NCBI GenBank assembly: GCA_016932575.1
Contig: JAFGCO010000036.1
Coordinates: 39,228 to 103,227, forward strand
Source of the DNA: a bacterium
GTDB taxonomy: Bacteria; Zhuqueibacterota; QNDG01; JAFGCO01
DNA length: 64,000 nucleotides
Direction of reading: 5' to 3'
Translations under genes and position numbers: made by a program
Notes under the pieces: generated by a model
Seen by the model: only the letters and a program-made list of their open reading frames with translations
Databases searched by the model: none
What the model was told of the DNA's origin: nothing
Part shown: positions 1 to 11,000 of the stretch, one piece after another
How positions within the stretch are numbered: position 1 is the stretch's first letter
Layout of the letters: every line of letters begins with the position of its first letter

Positions 1-2307
1 GGATTGAATTTTTTTGTGGCCTATGGGGAAATGTATGTCACAAGGCTGGCGCACGTGGGCTGGTACAATTATATGCTGTTTTTCTCTCCCAAAATACCCA
101 GCGGCTGGGATCCGCGCGGAAGGGTGGTGATCACGTTTGATGAACAACAGCGGTATGTCCGAATAGATGCAAGCTCTGATTTTCATCCGGTCGGTGATCC
201 TGCTACTGCTTATTTTAGGATTTCATTTTATCGTAATACGAATCCGGTCAATCCCTTATATACTGGCGGCAACGACGATACTGGTGTTGAATATACGAAT
301 ACCGATGTCGGCATTAAAATGCTGATCGTGGATACACATTATACAGAAAACAATATAGAAGAGCTGGAATTCTACGCGCTGGACGCAGCCCTTCCGGATA
401 TCATTGTCACAAATATTGAGGCCATGGATGCCACGGGCCCGGATCTCTCTTATCGCGTGACTGTGAAAAACATTGGGGATGGTGCTACAACCGGTAAATT
501 CAAGAACAGAATCTATCTGTCCCCGGATGCAACCATCACCCCAGATGATCATCAGATCAACGACTGGAACTGCTACGATATTCTGAATGCCAACCAGTCC
601 AAAATCAGTTATGATCTGACTTCCACTGTAACCGAACTATCACCGGGCGAGTACTATATGGGCGTGATAGCCGACGCCAAGGAAGTCATTGAGGAATCGG
701 ATGAAACCAACAACATCCTGGCAAATCTGACAACCAAAATTACGATTCCGGATGAAGGTGGTGGCGGGGGCGGCGGCAGCATGACAGACGGCTTCGTTCT
801 CGAAGTGCCCATGACACACACGCCTCCTACGATCGATGGAAACATGGATCCGGTCTGGTACAGCGTCTGTTCCGTGCCTTTGGAAAAATCGAGTCTGGAC
901 GATGATGTGCAGACCGACGACTGGCTGGATACCTTCGCCAGCTTCAAAGCGATGTATGACGATCATTATTTTTATATTCTCATTCGGGCGCAGGATGATA
1001 TCATCAATACGTCAAATGGCTCTGCCTGGGAGAACGATTCCTTTGAAATCTACTTTGACGGAGACAACAGCAAGAACGACCTGGCCACAGGGTATGACGG
1101 CAATGACAAGCAGCTGCGATACGTGTACGGCCAGACTTCTGAAAATAACGGGACCGCGCCCCATTCAAACTGCAAATTCATGAACACGGCTTACGGATAC
1201 AACTGTGAGGTCCGAATTCCCGCTCAGGACATGACCTTCGGCCTGAATCCCGGCCATGACTTCGGATTTGAGGTGCAGTTTAATGATGATGACAGCGGCA
1301 CACGCGATCATCTGCTGAAATGGTGGTCCGCGAGCAATAACTCCTGGCAGGATGCCAGTCTGTTCGGCACGGCCGTGACCACGGATTATATAGCCGCCAG
1401 CCCCGCTTACGTGCTTCGTGCTGCGAACACGCCGGTGATTGACGGTGTGCCTGAGGAATCGGCATGGGAAGACATCCCCTGGTTCAGTATTAACAAATTC
1501 GCGGACCGGGATAACGGCGCACTTTTCAGTCCCCCGCTCGATCTGGCCGATGTGGACGGCTGGTCAGACTGCTGGTTCACTTATAAGATGATGTGGCGGG
1601 GCAGCAGGCTTTATCTGTATGCGCAGGTTTATGATAATGTCATTGACACATCTCATCCGGACTGGTATATGAACGACTGCGTCGAAGTCCAGATCGACGG
1701 TAATAATGACAAGGGTCAGGCCGAAGACGGCAATGACTACAATTATAATATGGTTTACTCCACCACACCGACGGGAGATGCGGTTTTCACTCAGCAAAGT
1801 TACGGGTGGTCAATGGAAGCGCAGATGGATCTCGCCGCGGACCTGGGTATTTCACCGTCCATCGGTCATCAAATGGGCATCGAAGTGCAGATCGATGACA
1901 ATGACGGCGGCGGACGCGACCTGATCGGGCGGTGGTGGTCCAACGACAATATCACCTGGACAAAACCGAGCTATCGGGGAACTGTAGAGCTGACTGACTA
2001 TGCCGTGGTGGAGGTCGATGTGCCTGGCAATGAAACATCGGTCAATACATATCACCTGGACCAGAACTATCCGAATCCTTTCAATCCATCCACGACAATT
2101 CGATATGCAGTGCCGAAATCCTGTCACGTCAGCCTGACCATCTATGATCTGCTTGGCAAACAGGTCGCCCAACTGGTCAATGAAACCCAATCGCAGGGTG
2201 AATATTCGGTAATATGGAACGGGCAGGACAGGGCTGCAGGTATCTATCTGTATCAGCTCAGGGCCGGGGATTACATTGAAACCAGAAAACTGATTCTGCA
2301 GAAGTAA
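1..2307 (+). CDS. Secreted CARDB / double CBM9-like protein with T9SS sorting domain (5' partial)
   Basis: The frame is open to the first base, so the N-terminus and signal peptide lie outside the window. From about residue 130 to 245 there is a CARDB-type Ig-like domain (starts 'LPDIIVTNIEA', ends near 'ESDETNNI'), followed by a glycine-rich linker near 253-260. Two carbohydrate-binding-family-9-like domains follow (about 265-465 and 468-665), each opening with a 'P.IDG..D..W' signature. The last ~85 residues are a T9SS type A sorting domain ('NYPNPFNPSTTIRY' to 'KLILQK'), which in known systems is cleaved as the protein is exported across the outer membrane. The first ~125 residues visible are not recognised. 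It is a close paralogue of the gene at 8007. A surface-bound sugar-binding or enzyme-accessory role is inferred; no catalytic domain is visible. Confidence 0.85.
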   Translation, partial: GLNFFVAYGEMYVTRLAHVGWYNYMLFFSPKIPSGWDPRGRVVITFDEQQRYVRIDASSDFHPVGDPATAYFRISFYRNTNPVNPLYTGGNDDTGVEYTNTDVGIKMLIVDTHYTENNIEELEFYALDAALPDIIVTNIEAMDATGPDLSYRVTVKNIGDGATTGKFKNRIYLSPDATITPDDHQINDWNCYDILNANQSKISYDLTSTVTELSPGEYYMGVIADAKEVIEESDETNNILANLTTKITIPDEGGGGGGGSMTDGFVLEVPMTHTPPTIDGNMDPVWYSVCSVPLEKSSLDDDVQTDDWLDTFASFKAMYDDHYFYILIRAQDDIINTSNGSAWENDSFEIYFDGDNSKNDLATGYDGNDKQLRYVYGQTSENNGTAPHSNCKFMNTAYGYNCEVRIPAQDMTFGLNPGHDFGFEVQFNDDDSGTRDHLLKWWSASNNSWQDASLFGTAVTTDYIAASPAYVLRAANTPVIDGVPEESAWEDIPWFSINKFADRDNGALFSPPLDLADVDGWSDCWFTYKMMWRGSRLYLYAQVYDNVIDTSHPDWYMNDCVEVQIDGNNDKGQAEDGNDYNYNMVYSTTPTGDAVFTQQSYGWSMEAQMDLAADLGISPSIGHQMGIEVQIDDNDGGGRDLIGRWWSNDNITWTKPSYRGTVELTDYAVVEVDVPGNETSVNTYHLDQNYPNPFNPSTTIRYAVPKSCHVSLTIYDLLGKQVAQLVNETQSQGEYSVIWNGQDRAAGIYLYQLRAGDYIETRKLILQK

Positions 2308-2308
2308 A

Positions 2309-2341
2309 ATCCGGTGGTTTGTAAGCGAAGGCCAACCGGAT
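2309..2341 (+). terminator. Weak stem-loop after the first CDS
   Basis: A 7-bp inverted repeat (ATCCGGT / ACCGGAT) lies two bases after the stop codon. No T-run follows, so termination here is uncertain. Confidence 0.3.
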
Positions 2342-2656
2342 AAAATGAAGTACGTTCTTTATTTAAAAAGAGTGTTTCGCGGCGATTGTTTAACCTGAAA
2401 TGATTAAGAAAAAAAAGCCGGAAAGGTCATCGGTATCCTCCAAATCTTTCGATAGCAAAACATTGGAGTTGACGATGGCCTTTGCTCTTTTTATAGCAAC
2501 CAAGTTGCTAATAATTATTGACTCAACTCATTTGGAATTCAGAGTGATATTTGAGACGGCAAAAGCGAGGTTGTTGTACGCACGGACAGGCCGTATCACC
2601 CGGATAAAAGTTCAGTGGGATCAATAAAATCCTTTTGCGGGAGTGATACAAATTTC
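2342..2656. other. Non-coding leader with a short palindrome
   Basis: No convincing gene. It contains a perfect 7-bp inverted repeat with a 3-base spacer (TAGCAAC-caa-GTTGCTA, 2494-2510), which could be an operator or small hairpin. A TTGACT at 2518 has no well-placed -10 partner. A 75-codon open frame at 2400-2627 has no ribosome site and no recognisable features. Confidence 0.4.
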
Positions 2657-4756
2657 ATGAAACCGATCGCTTTTCTATGCCTTCTTCTGTTTTTCCTTCA
2701 CCTCGGCATCACAGCTCAGGAAAATTGGATCTGGCAGAATCCGCGGCCTCAGGGCAATACCCTGAATGATGTGTTTGTCCTGGATCCCGGTACAGCCGTG
2801 GCAGTCGGGAATAATGGAACCATTCTGAAAACCACAGATGGCGGCCTCACCTGGCATCAGCAGAACAGCGGCACCTCACAATATCTGTACGATGTCTTTT
2901 TTCAGGATCACAATACAGGATGGTCCCTCGGATACTCCGCATTTTTAAAGACCGAAGACGGCGGCGCCAACTGGTCGCAGGTGTGGGATAATCCGAACGA
3001 CAATCTCTTCTCCATCAGTTTCGCGGATGCGGATCACGGATGGGCGGTCGGTCATTACGGGGTTATTCTTTATACGGATGACGGCGGAAAGAGCTGGCAA
3101 TATCAGACATTCGATCCGGATTTGCATTTTATTTCCGTCTGTTTTGCGGACCGGAATACCGGCTGGGCGGTCGGCTCCGGCAGTTCGATATTCAAAACAA
3201 CCGATGGCGGAGAGAACTGGCTGCCTCAGGACAGCGTCACCGATCAGCCGTTGAGACAGGTTGTTTTCAGGGATATCAATACAGGCTGGATCATAGGCGC
3301 CTTTGGCTCATTGTTATCCACAACGGACGGCGGCGAACACTGGCGGTACAGCGGTCTGGGTTCAGACTCGTTTCAGTCGATTTTCTTTGTGAACGACACA
3401 ACAGGCTGGATCGTAGGGCAATGGGAAGGTGAAATTATAAAAACCATAGATGCAGGCTGGTCCTGGGTACATCAGGCCAGCAATACATTGAATGGACTGC
3501 GGGCGATTCATTTCTGCGATATGGATCATGGATGGATCGTCGGTGTGGACGGAACGATTCTGAAAACAATGGACAGCGGGCAGCATTGGATACCGCAATT
3601 TGAGAGCATCACGTCTGATTGCATCCTGTCTATGGTCTTTCTGGATGATAACACAGGCTGGGCATCGGGCCGCAACGGACTGATCATGAAGACCATGAAC
3701 GGCGGCACAGACTGGATCCTGCAGGACAGCGGGGCCATGAGCGGCCTGCGGTCAATCTGCTTTATCGACGATCAGACCGGATGGGCAGCTGGATATTATC
3801 AGATCCTGCATACTGCGGATGGGGGCGTCACCTGGACTTCGCAGACCAACGGATCGGCTCATGATCTGTGGTCTGTCGATTTCCATGATACTCAAAACGG
3901 ATGGGCGGTCGGCCGATGGGGCAAAGTGCTGCATACGTCGGACGGCGGTCTGAACTGGTCAGCCATGAAAAGTCCCACGGAAAAAATCCTTTATGATGTC
4001 TGCGCAGTCAATATAAATACAGGATGGGCAGTCGGTGAAAACGGCGCACTTCTGAGACTGATGGATGAAAGCATCGAGTTGATTGAAATGCCCGATATCT
4101 GGCAGGATCTAAATGATATCTTTTTTCTTAATCCGCAGACTGGATGGATTGTAGGCGCATATGTCATTCTGAAGACCGTAGACGGGGGATCCTCATGGAC
4201 CGATCAAACCGTCAGCCTGGACAATCCTCTGAATTCAGTTTACTTCATAAATGAACTTAATGGATGGGCTGCAGGTGACCGCGGAACAGTCATCCGGACA
4301 ATCGACGGTGGCGTTACCTGGAATGAAGAGCCGATCCGGGCAGTCCGGGATCTGCATGCGCTCTGGTTATCGGAGTCCGGGAACGGATGGGTAGCGGGTG
4401 AGGACGGCATCATTCTCAAAACCACGGCTGGACCGTCCACTGCAATTGAAATTATGCCGGCATCCGAATATCATCATCCGGAGCACCCGGTCCTCCTTCA
4501 GAATTATCCGAATCCCTTTAATTCGACCACCTCGATCCGGTTTAAATTATCAAAATCCGGATTCGTTCATTTGGCGATATACAACCTGATGGGGGAAAAA
4601 ATCGAAGTCCTGATCGATCAACAGTTGTCCGAAGGTGTTCATCAAATAGTCTGGGAGGTGGAACGTTATTCAAGCGGGATTTACCTGTGCTGCCTGAAAA
4701 CAATAACAGCCGCAGGTTCATTCCGTCAGACCCGAAAACTGATTTTGCAGAAGTAG
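2657..4756 (+). CDS. YCF48/BNR-type double beta-propeller protein with T9SS sorting domain
   Basis: About 699 residues. The start at 2657 is preferred over an upstream in-frame ATG at 2615 because it begins a clear Sec signal peptide (MKPIAFLCLLLFF...ITAQ). The body has 14 repeats of about 45 residues with the pattern 'xSVxFxDxxTGWAVGxxGxIxKTxDGGxxW', typical of YCF48/BNR propeller blades; 14 blades fit two seven-bladed propellers. A T9SS type A sorting domain ends the protein ('NYPNPFNSTTSIRF' to 'RKLILQK'). Family members include photosystem II assembly factor YCF48 and many exported bacterial proteins of unknown role; a photosynthetic role is not implied. It is followed after 9 bases by the PQQ-propeller gene, suggesting one operon. 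Confidence 0.85.
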   Translation: MKPIAFLCLLLFFLHLGITAQENWIWQNPRPQGNTLNDVFVLDPGTAVAVGNNGTILKTTDGGLTWHQQNSGTSQYLYDVFFQDHNTGWSLGYSAFLKTEDGGANWSQVWDNPNDNLFSISFADADHGWAVGHYGVILYTDDGGKSWQYQTFDPDLHFISVCFADRNTGWAVGSGSSIFKTTDGGENWLPQDSVTDQPLRQVVFRDINTGWIIGAFGSLLSTTDGGEHWRYSGLGSDSFQSIFFVNDTTGWIVGQWEGEIIKTIDAGWSWVHQASNTLNGLRAIHFCDMDHGWIVGVDGTILKTMDSGQHWIPQFESITSDCILSMVFLDDNTGWASGRNGLIMKTMNGGTDWILQDSGAMSGLRSICFIDDQTGWAAGYYQILHTADGGVTWTSQTNGSAHDLWSVDFHDTQNGWAVGRWGKVLHTSDGGLNWSAMKSPTEKILYDVCAVNINTGWAVGENGALLRLMDESIELIEMPDIWQDLNDIFFLNPQTGWIVGAYVILKTVDGGSSWTDQTVSLDNPLNSVYFINELNGWAAGDRGTVIRTIDGGVTWNEEPIRAVRDLHALWLSESGNGWVAGEDGIILKTTAGPSTAIEIMPASEYHHPEHPVLLQNYPNPFNSTTSIRFKLSKSGFVHLAIYNLMGEKIEVLIDQQLSEGVHQIVWEVERYSSGIYLCCLKTITAAGSFRQTRKLILQK

Positions 4757-4765
4757 CCCTGAACA

Positions 4766-6271
4766 ATGAAAAATCATATTGAAAAAATACTCATTCCCTT
4801 TATAATCATTCTTGTACTCATCACAGGGCAATGCGGCAAAAAACAATCCACCGAATCCCCCCAGCCGACGACAGGAACAATAACAGGAACCGTAAGAAGT
4901 ACGGAAGATCAATCTTTACTTGAGAATGCACAGATCCGGGCCGTACCGGGAGAATATATCGGAATTTCCGACAGTGCCGGGATATACACCATACCGGATT
5001 GCCCGGAAGGTGAATATCTGCTGATCGCCTCCAAAGAAGCTTTCGAAAATGACAGTGCCGATGTATTGGTAACGGCCGGCCATACAACCAATACGGACTT
5101 TTATCTGACGCCTGAATTCAACCCGTTGATATGGGAATATATCACGGATAAACCCATTTACTATTCGGTACCGGCAATCGATAATGAGGGCACCATCTAT
5201 GTCGGTACAGGAGTCTATCTCGGCACCACTTCAGGCAGTTTGTACGCCATTCATCCTGATGGTTCTTTGAAATGGAAACAGGATTTGGAAAACAATGTGT
5301 TCTCACCCGTCATCGGAGCGGACGGAACCATTTATGTTATGGACACGGGGAATGCGCTGTACGCTTTCGACAACACCGGTGCGCTTCAATGGCGGTATGA
5401 GAACTGGATCGATGCTGATTTTACAGAAGTCGGACAGAGATGCGTGGCCATCGGACCCGATCAGACCCTGTATGTGTACGTGGCATTCGATCTCTACGCG
5501 ATCAATCCGGACGGCTCACTCCTTTGGGTATTCGATCCCCGGGTCGGCGGAACACCCTGCGGCGCTTCCCCGGTGGTTGGAAAAGACAGTACGATTTATA
5601 TTATCCCGGGCGGAGAAATTTTGTATGCATTGAGATCGAACGGCACGCTTAAGTGGCAATTTTATCTGGAGGCCTATGATGCACATTCCTATACATCTCC
5701 CTCCCTGGACTCTGAGGATGTTATTTATTTCGGTGTGGAGAACGGGGATGGCGGATATGTATATGCCGTATATCCTGACGGCACCCTGAAGTGGCGGGTG
5801 CTCGCAGGCCGGGATCGCGCTGTACGCGCTTCTCCTGTCATCGACGAGGACGGCACCGTATATACAGCGACCAAAGCATACAGCCACAACCGTCCCGCCG
5901 AAGTAATCGCCATCAGTCCGGAAGGAAAAATAGAGTGGCGGTTTACTGTGGAATCAGTGCACTTTACACCCGATGATGTGTATGCCACACCAACCATCGG
6001 TGCTGATGGATTGATTTACATGGCGGCCGAAACCGGATTTGTCTATGCCCTGAACAGAGACGGAACACTCAATTGGACATTCGACTCGCATGGAGGGATT
6101 AACTGGTCCTCCCCCACAATGATTGAGGACGGCACTTTATATATCGGTGCCATGAAAAATGAAGGCGGTGCCCTGCTTGCACTGAAAACAGAAAGCATGG
6201 GACTTGCCGATACTCCCTGGCCCACATTTCGTCAGAACAATCAGAATAACGGACGGTCTTCCAAATACTGA
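4766..6271 (+). CDS. Exported carboxypeptidase-regulatory-like / PQQ-type beta-propeller protein
   Basis: 501 residues. A hydrophobic N-terminus (about 7-22) ends in 'ITGQCGKK'; this resembles a lipoprotein signal but has Gln at -1 of the Cys, so lipidation is uncertain. Residues ~35-112 form a carboxypeptidase-regulatory-like Ig domain ('GTITGTVRSTEDQSLLENAQI...'). The rest is a series of PQQ-like blades with the repeated pattern 'IGxDGTIYVxxxxxxLYAxxxDGxLKW', as in BamB-like or outer-membrane PQQ-repeat proteins. The quinoprotein catalytic residues are not evident, so a structural or binding role is more likely. It lies 9 bases after the propeller gene and 66 bases before the LRR lipoprotein, so the three genes are probably co-transcribed. 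Confidence 0.75.
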   Translation: MKNHIEKILIPFIIILVLITGQCGKKQSTESPQPTTGTITGTVRSTEDQSLLENAQIRAVPGEYIGISDSAGIYTIPDCPEGEYLLIASKEAFENDSADVLVTAGHTTNTDFYLTPEFNPLIWEYITDKPIYYSVPAIDNEGTIYVGTGVYLGTTSGSLYAIHPDGSLKWKQDLENNVFSPVIGADGTIYVMDTGNALYAFDNTGALQWRYENWIDADFTEVGQRCVAIGPDQTLYVYVAFDLYAINPDGSLLWVFDPRVGGTPCGASPVVGKDSTIYIIPGGEILYALRSNGTLKWQFYLEAYDAHSYTSPSLDSEDVIYFGVENGDGGYVYAVYPDGTLKWRVLAGRDRAVRASPVIDEDGTVYTATKAYSHNRPAEVIAISPEGKIEWRFTVESVHFTPDDVYATPTIGADGLIYMAAETGFVYALNRDGTLNWTFDSHGGINWSSPTMIEDGTLYIGAMKNEGGALLALKTESMGLADTPWPTFRQNNQNNGRSSKY

Positions 6272-6337
6272 TCATCCACTTCATAGAATTTATTTTTTTC
6301 ATAAGTTATGCAAAACGGATAACCCGGAAAGGTAAAA

Positions 6338-7759
6338 ATGACAAACCTGAAAAACAATAATTTCGAAAAATGGCAGAGAGCTGCTGTTTGTACAAGCATG
6401 GCCGTACTTCTATGTTTGTTGGGATGTGATTCTGAACCAACTTTCCGTGACATAGAAAAGGGAAAGATAGTTATGAAAACGGCCGAAGCAGAGGCTGTAA
6501 AGCAGTTGCTGACCGATGCCGATGTCCCTGCAAAAAAATGCCCGGTCTTTGTCGGGCAGAACGCCTTTGATAACGCTATCGAGAACCATAAAATACTCGT
6601 TCAGAATGAGCATGTCCTTGCGCTGAAGATAACCTGGGCAGCACTGAAAAATATGGAACCGGTAGCGGCTCTGACAGAATGCCGCCTGCTTGATTTCTCA
6701 CTGAATGAGCTCACTGAAATCAGAGGATTAAAAAACGCCAAAAAGCTCGAAAAACTCATTCTGGTGAATAATGCCATAAAATCTCCCGAAGGCATTGAGT
6801 CGTGTACGGCCCTTAAAGTACTTGAACTGCCGGCCAATGAATTAACCGTCATGCCGGATATATCACAGATGCGGCATCTGGAGCGGCTCGTACTGACCAA
6901 CAATCAGATCCAATCCGTTCAGAATTTTCATGGCAGTGACAAACTGGAGCATCTGGATCTTTCAATAAACCAGCTTGCGTCCCTGTCCGGTCTTCCGGAC
7001 CTGCCGAACCTCACCTACCTCGGACTTGAGAACAATTCGCTTGGTTCTCTGGAAGGACTCGGTGAATGTCCCAGATTGCAAACAATAAAATTAAGTCAGA
7101 ATCAGCTCACATCCGCGGACCGGCTGGCTTCATACACTGCCCTGGAATCTGTGGACCTGAGATCCAATCAGATCACTACACTGCCCCTTTTTGAGCATGA
7201 AATTACATTGCATACTGGGGGGAATCCTGTGGCTGCCGTCATCGATACAAGACCCAAACCAAAACTGGTATTAGCCGCAGATGCAGGCAGGGTTGCGGTT
7301 CTGCCTGATCTGGATGGGCACCTGTCCGGAGGCGGATCCGTACATCACGCCGTCACCACCTATTCAAAAAATCCCCTGGCAACCCCGTCGTCATTTCGTT
7401 ACAGCCGGAAAGATCTGTCCCTGACGGGCACGGCCGGGCTGAATTTCATTCGCGGTTTATTCACACTCTATATGGCCCGGGTGACTATTTACACAGAAGA
7501 AGGCCGGGTGCGTGTCTATCTGAAGCACCCAGGGGATATCAAATTTATGGAGGACGAATATGGCAAGCAGAAACTGACGGAAATTAAAAATGAGGACTTC
7601 ATGTATACAGACGCCTCTCCTGACCAGCCCTGCACACTTCAGGGTCTGATCATGCGGCCCAATTATTTCAGATATGAAGTGGTACTGCAGGCGCTGGACG
7701 GTAAAGCCCGGGGTGTCTCATATATAATTACAGATGTGGAGCAACAGATACAGAAATAA
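6338..7759 (+). CDS. Leucine-rich-repeat lipoprotein
   Basis: 473 residues. The N-terminus carries a lipoprotein signal with a good lipobox (LLGC near residue 30). Residues ~100-290 hold about eight SDS22-like leucine-rich repeats of ~22 residues ('LExLxLxxNxIxSxxGIxxCxxL'). Residues ~300-473 are not recognised; they may be a beta-rich C-terminal domain. A ribosome site GGAAAGG precedes the ATG by about 5 bases. LRR domains usually bind proteins or polysaccharide; the partner is unknown. It is the last gene of the apparent operon starting at 2657. Confidence 0.75.
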   Translation: MTNLKNNNFEKWQRAAVCTSMAVLLCLLGCDSEPTFRDIEKGKIVMKTAEAEAVKQLLTDADVPAKKCPVFVGQNAFDNAIENHKILVQNEHVLALKITWAALKNMEPVAALTECRLLDFSLNELTEIRGLKNAKKLEKLILVNNAIKSPEGIESCTALKVLELPANELTVMPDISQMRHLERLVLTNNQIQSVQNFHGSDKLEHLDLSINQLASLSGLPDLPNLTYLGLENNSLGSLEGLGECPRLQTIKLSQNQLTSADRLASYTALESVDLRSNQITTLPLFEHEITLHTGGNPVAAVIDTRPKPKLVLAADAGRVAVLPDLDGHLSGGGSVHHAVTTYSKNPLATPSSFRYSRKDLSLTGTAGLNFIRGLFTLYMARVTIYTEEGRVRVYLKHPGDIKFMEDEYGKQKLTEIKNEDFMYTDASPDQPCTLQGLIMRPNYFRYEVVLQALDGKARGVSYIITDVEQQIQK

Positions 7760-7782
7760 AAAGATCTTGACAATATTGGCCC

Positions 7783-7811
7783 TTGACATTCATTAGAATT
7801 TTCTGTAAGGT
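7783..7811 (+). promoter_or_regulatory. Possible sigma70 promoter for the 8007 gene
   Basis: TTGACA (7783-7788) and TAAGGT (7806-7811) are 17 bases apart. The -10 is poor. A second TTGACA at 7767-7772 has no good partner. Confidence 0.3.
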
Positions 7812-8006
7812 ATTTTATCAATTAAAATTGAAATCAACAGAATCGTTCTGGCTGGACGTTTCCCCCTGCTCTATTGACAATACAACAGAAATTCTACCTC
7901 GCATGTCAGTCATCCATTCTCATCTCTGGCGAACAGCGATTGGCACTCTGCTCTCATCAGGAAATCCGCTAAATGATTATAAAAATCAACCATCAGGAGG
8001 CATGTC

Positions 8007-11000
8007 ATGAAGAAAAACATCCCCATCTGCCTGGCCATCATTGGTTTTTTATCTCTCAGTTATCAAAATCTCGCGCAGCAAAACCAGCCGCTGGTTCAAA
8101 TCGATGTGGATAAGAATGGTCATGTTGAATTCCTCAATCATGCGACCACTCAAAAACAAACCATCCGGAAAATCCAGCAATCATCTGATATGGTTTCAGA
8201 CAACCCGGCCACCCTGGCTTCCGTGGGTGATATGTGGATCATTGCCATGACCTATAACTTTGTGGACCCAAATATCATCATCAATACGACTATCGGATAT
8301 GATCTCAACATCATACTGGGCAATATTTCTCTGGATTATTACTTATCAGAGAATGCCTCAATAACCACATCCGATACGCACATCAAACAAGAATATATCG
8401 CCATATTACCCTGCGGCGTAGGAACAACGCAAAAATCGGCAATCATTGACATCAGCCCGTATCAGGGCACATGGTACGTCGGAGTCCTCCTTGATAAAGC
8501 GAATCACTTTGAGGAAACCAATGAGTACAACAATGATTGGGCAGCTCCTAATCCCCTGACCATTTACATAGACCTGCAATTTTGTCAGTGGGAAATCAAT
8601 TATACCTATCCCAATATGCAGCTGCTTGCAGGAATCTATAACAGTGGAACCCTATCATCGGATCAGATATCGCTTGATGTTTACCTTTCCTTAGACAACA
8701 CGATACAATCCAATGATACCCATATTGCATTCAGCCTGTATCCTGCCTTGTCTCCGGAGGAACAAATACTAAGAGAATTCTCAATCGATCTCTCCGGTCA
8801 TGAGGGATTTGAATGGTTCGTTGGCGGCATCATTGATGAAGACAATGACATCCCGGAGTTGAACGACAACAATAATACAACCGATGATCCTGAACCGCTC
8901 CCTCTTTTATCAGATTTAACTTACGTTTCATCACATTGCAGCTACAGTTATTCAGATCCGGATTTAACCTTGAATAGTCGCATCACCAACTGTGGCAACG
9001 TGCCTTCCGGTTCATTCCCTGTGGATTATTATTTATCTCTTGATGACAATATTCGGACCTCGGATCCGCATTTGGGGTCAACATCGATTCCCGGTTTGGA
9101 CGTTAATGGACATACCGACAAAACAAAAACATTCAATGTGTCCGCCTATATGGGTTCCAACTGGTATGTGGGTTTTATTATCAATAAGGATGACACCGAG
9201 CCTGAAATCAACGGAGAACCCAATATCTTTTATTTTCAGGACATGATTGTTCTGGATACCTCGAATCCGCTTCCGGATCTGATCATTTCAGCCCTCCATG
9301 TGATTGACAGCGAAGGCCCCCAAATCACATATAAAGCGACTGTGCAGAATACCGGAGGGGCTGTCGTCGATCAGGATTTTAAAAACCATTTTTACCTGTC
9401 CGCCGATCCAGACATCACCGCGTCCGATTATTACGTGAATGACTGGAATGTGTCCCAATCCCTGGATGCCGGTGAATCAAAACAAAGCTGGGACATTAAT
9501 TCAACCATCAGCGGCGTGCCGCCAGGTACCTATTATCTGGGAGTAATCGCGGACGGGAACCATGTGATCGCTGAATCCAATGAAAACAACAACACTGCTT
9601 ACGCAGCTTCTTCCAGGATTTCCATTGACGGGGGGAGCAGCGGAAGCGAACCTGATTTTATCCTTGAGGTACCCGTGGCAGGTATCGCGCCGGTCATCGA
9701 CGGAATCCTGGATCCGGTCTGGACCAGTGTCTGTTCATGGCCTATGGAAAAAATCAGTCTGAACGAAGATGTGGCACCTGCTGACTGGCTGGATACATTT
9801 TCAAGCTTTAAAATGATGTATGATGAAAATAATGTCTACGTATTCATCGAGGCAAATGATGATATTGTCAATACCTTAAACGGACTTGCCTGGGAAAACG
9901 ATGCCTTTGAGCTCTACTTTGACGGGGATAACAGCAAGAATGATCAGGTCACAGGGTATGATGTAAATGACAGACAATTAAGATATGTGTACAATCAGAC
10001 CTCTGAAAACATAGGCAATGCCCCCAATTCCACATGCAGTTTTATCACTACGGATCATGGATACAACTGTGAGATTCAAATTCCGGCACAGGATATGACA
10101 TTTGCTTTAGTTTCTGATCACACATTCGGTTTTGATATCCAGTTTGATGACAATGATACCGGCATCCGCAATCATCAGCTGAAATGGTGGTCAGCCAGCA
10201 ACGATTCATGGCATGACGCCAGCCTCTTCGGCACGGCCCGGACCACTAACTACGTGGCTTCGGATCCCATGCAAATTCTTCAGGCATCAGGCACACCTGT
10301 CATAGACGGTATTGCGGATGAAACCGTCTGGAAGGATATCCCCTGGTTCAGTGACAACACCTTTGTGACCCAGACGGACGGAAACCCGCTTTCTCCCCCG
10401 TTTGACATCACCCAGGTGAAAAACTGGAACGACTGCCGGTTCAACTGCAAGATGATGTGGCAGGGCAACATGCTCTATCTATACGCAAATGTATTCGATG
10501 ATATCATCGACACGGGCCACAACAATTCCTGGATGAATGACGGATTCCAGATTTTCATAGACGGCAACAATGACAAAAACGTTTCAGATCCCAATGACGG
10601 AGACTTCTCGTTTGTATACAGCACCACACCGACTTCAGACGCGGCATTCGCAGTTACAGGCTCGGGTTATACATTTGAGTGTCAGTTGAACCTGAATTCA
10701 GAACTCGGTATTGGGATGTATCAGGGTAAATTGATTGGTTTTGAGATTTCGCTCAATGACAATGATGGCGGAGGCCGCGATTTATGGACCCACTGGTGGT
10801 CCAATGATGATATTTCCTGGTCAGATCCCGGCACGCTTGGCACCATTCAATTGGCCGGATCCACCGTGAAGGTGGATGATCCGGAACATCAACCGGTCGT
10901 GCAAACCTGTCACCTGGCTCAGAATATTCCCAATCCATTTAATCCATCAACGACGATTCGATATACAGTGCCGAAATCCTGTCATGTGACACTGACGATC

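Noticed and set aside
2400..2627. 75-codon plus-strand open frame
   Set aside because: No ribosome site, signal peptide or recognisable motif, and it overlaps the upstream extension of the next gene.
7783..8010. 75-codon open frame before the 8007 gene
   Set aside because: No ribosome site; it starts at the putative -35 and overlaps the next start.
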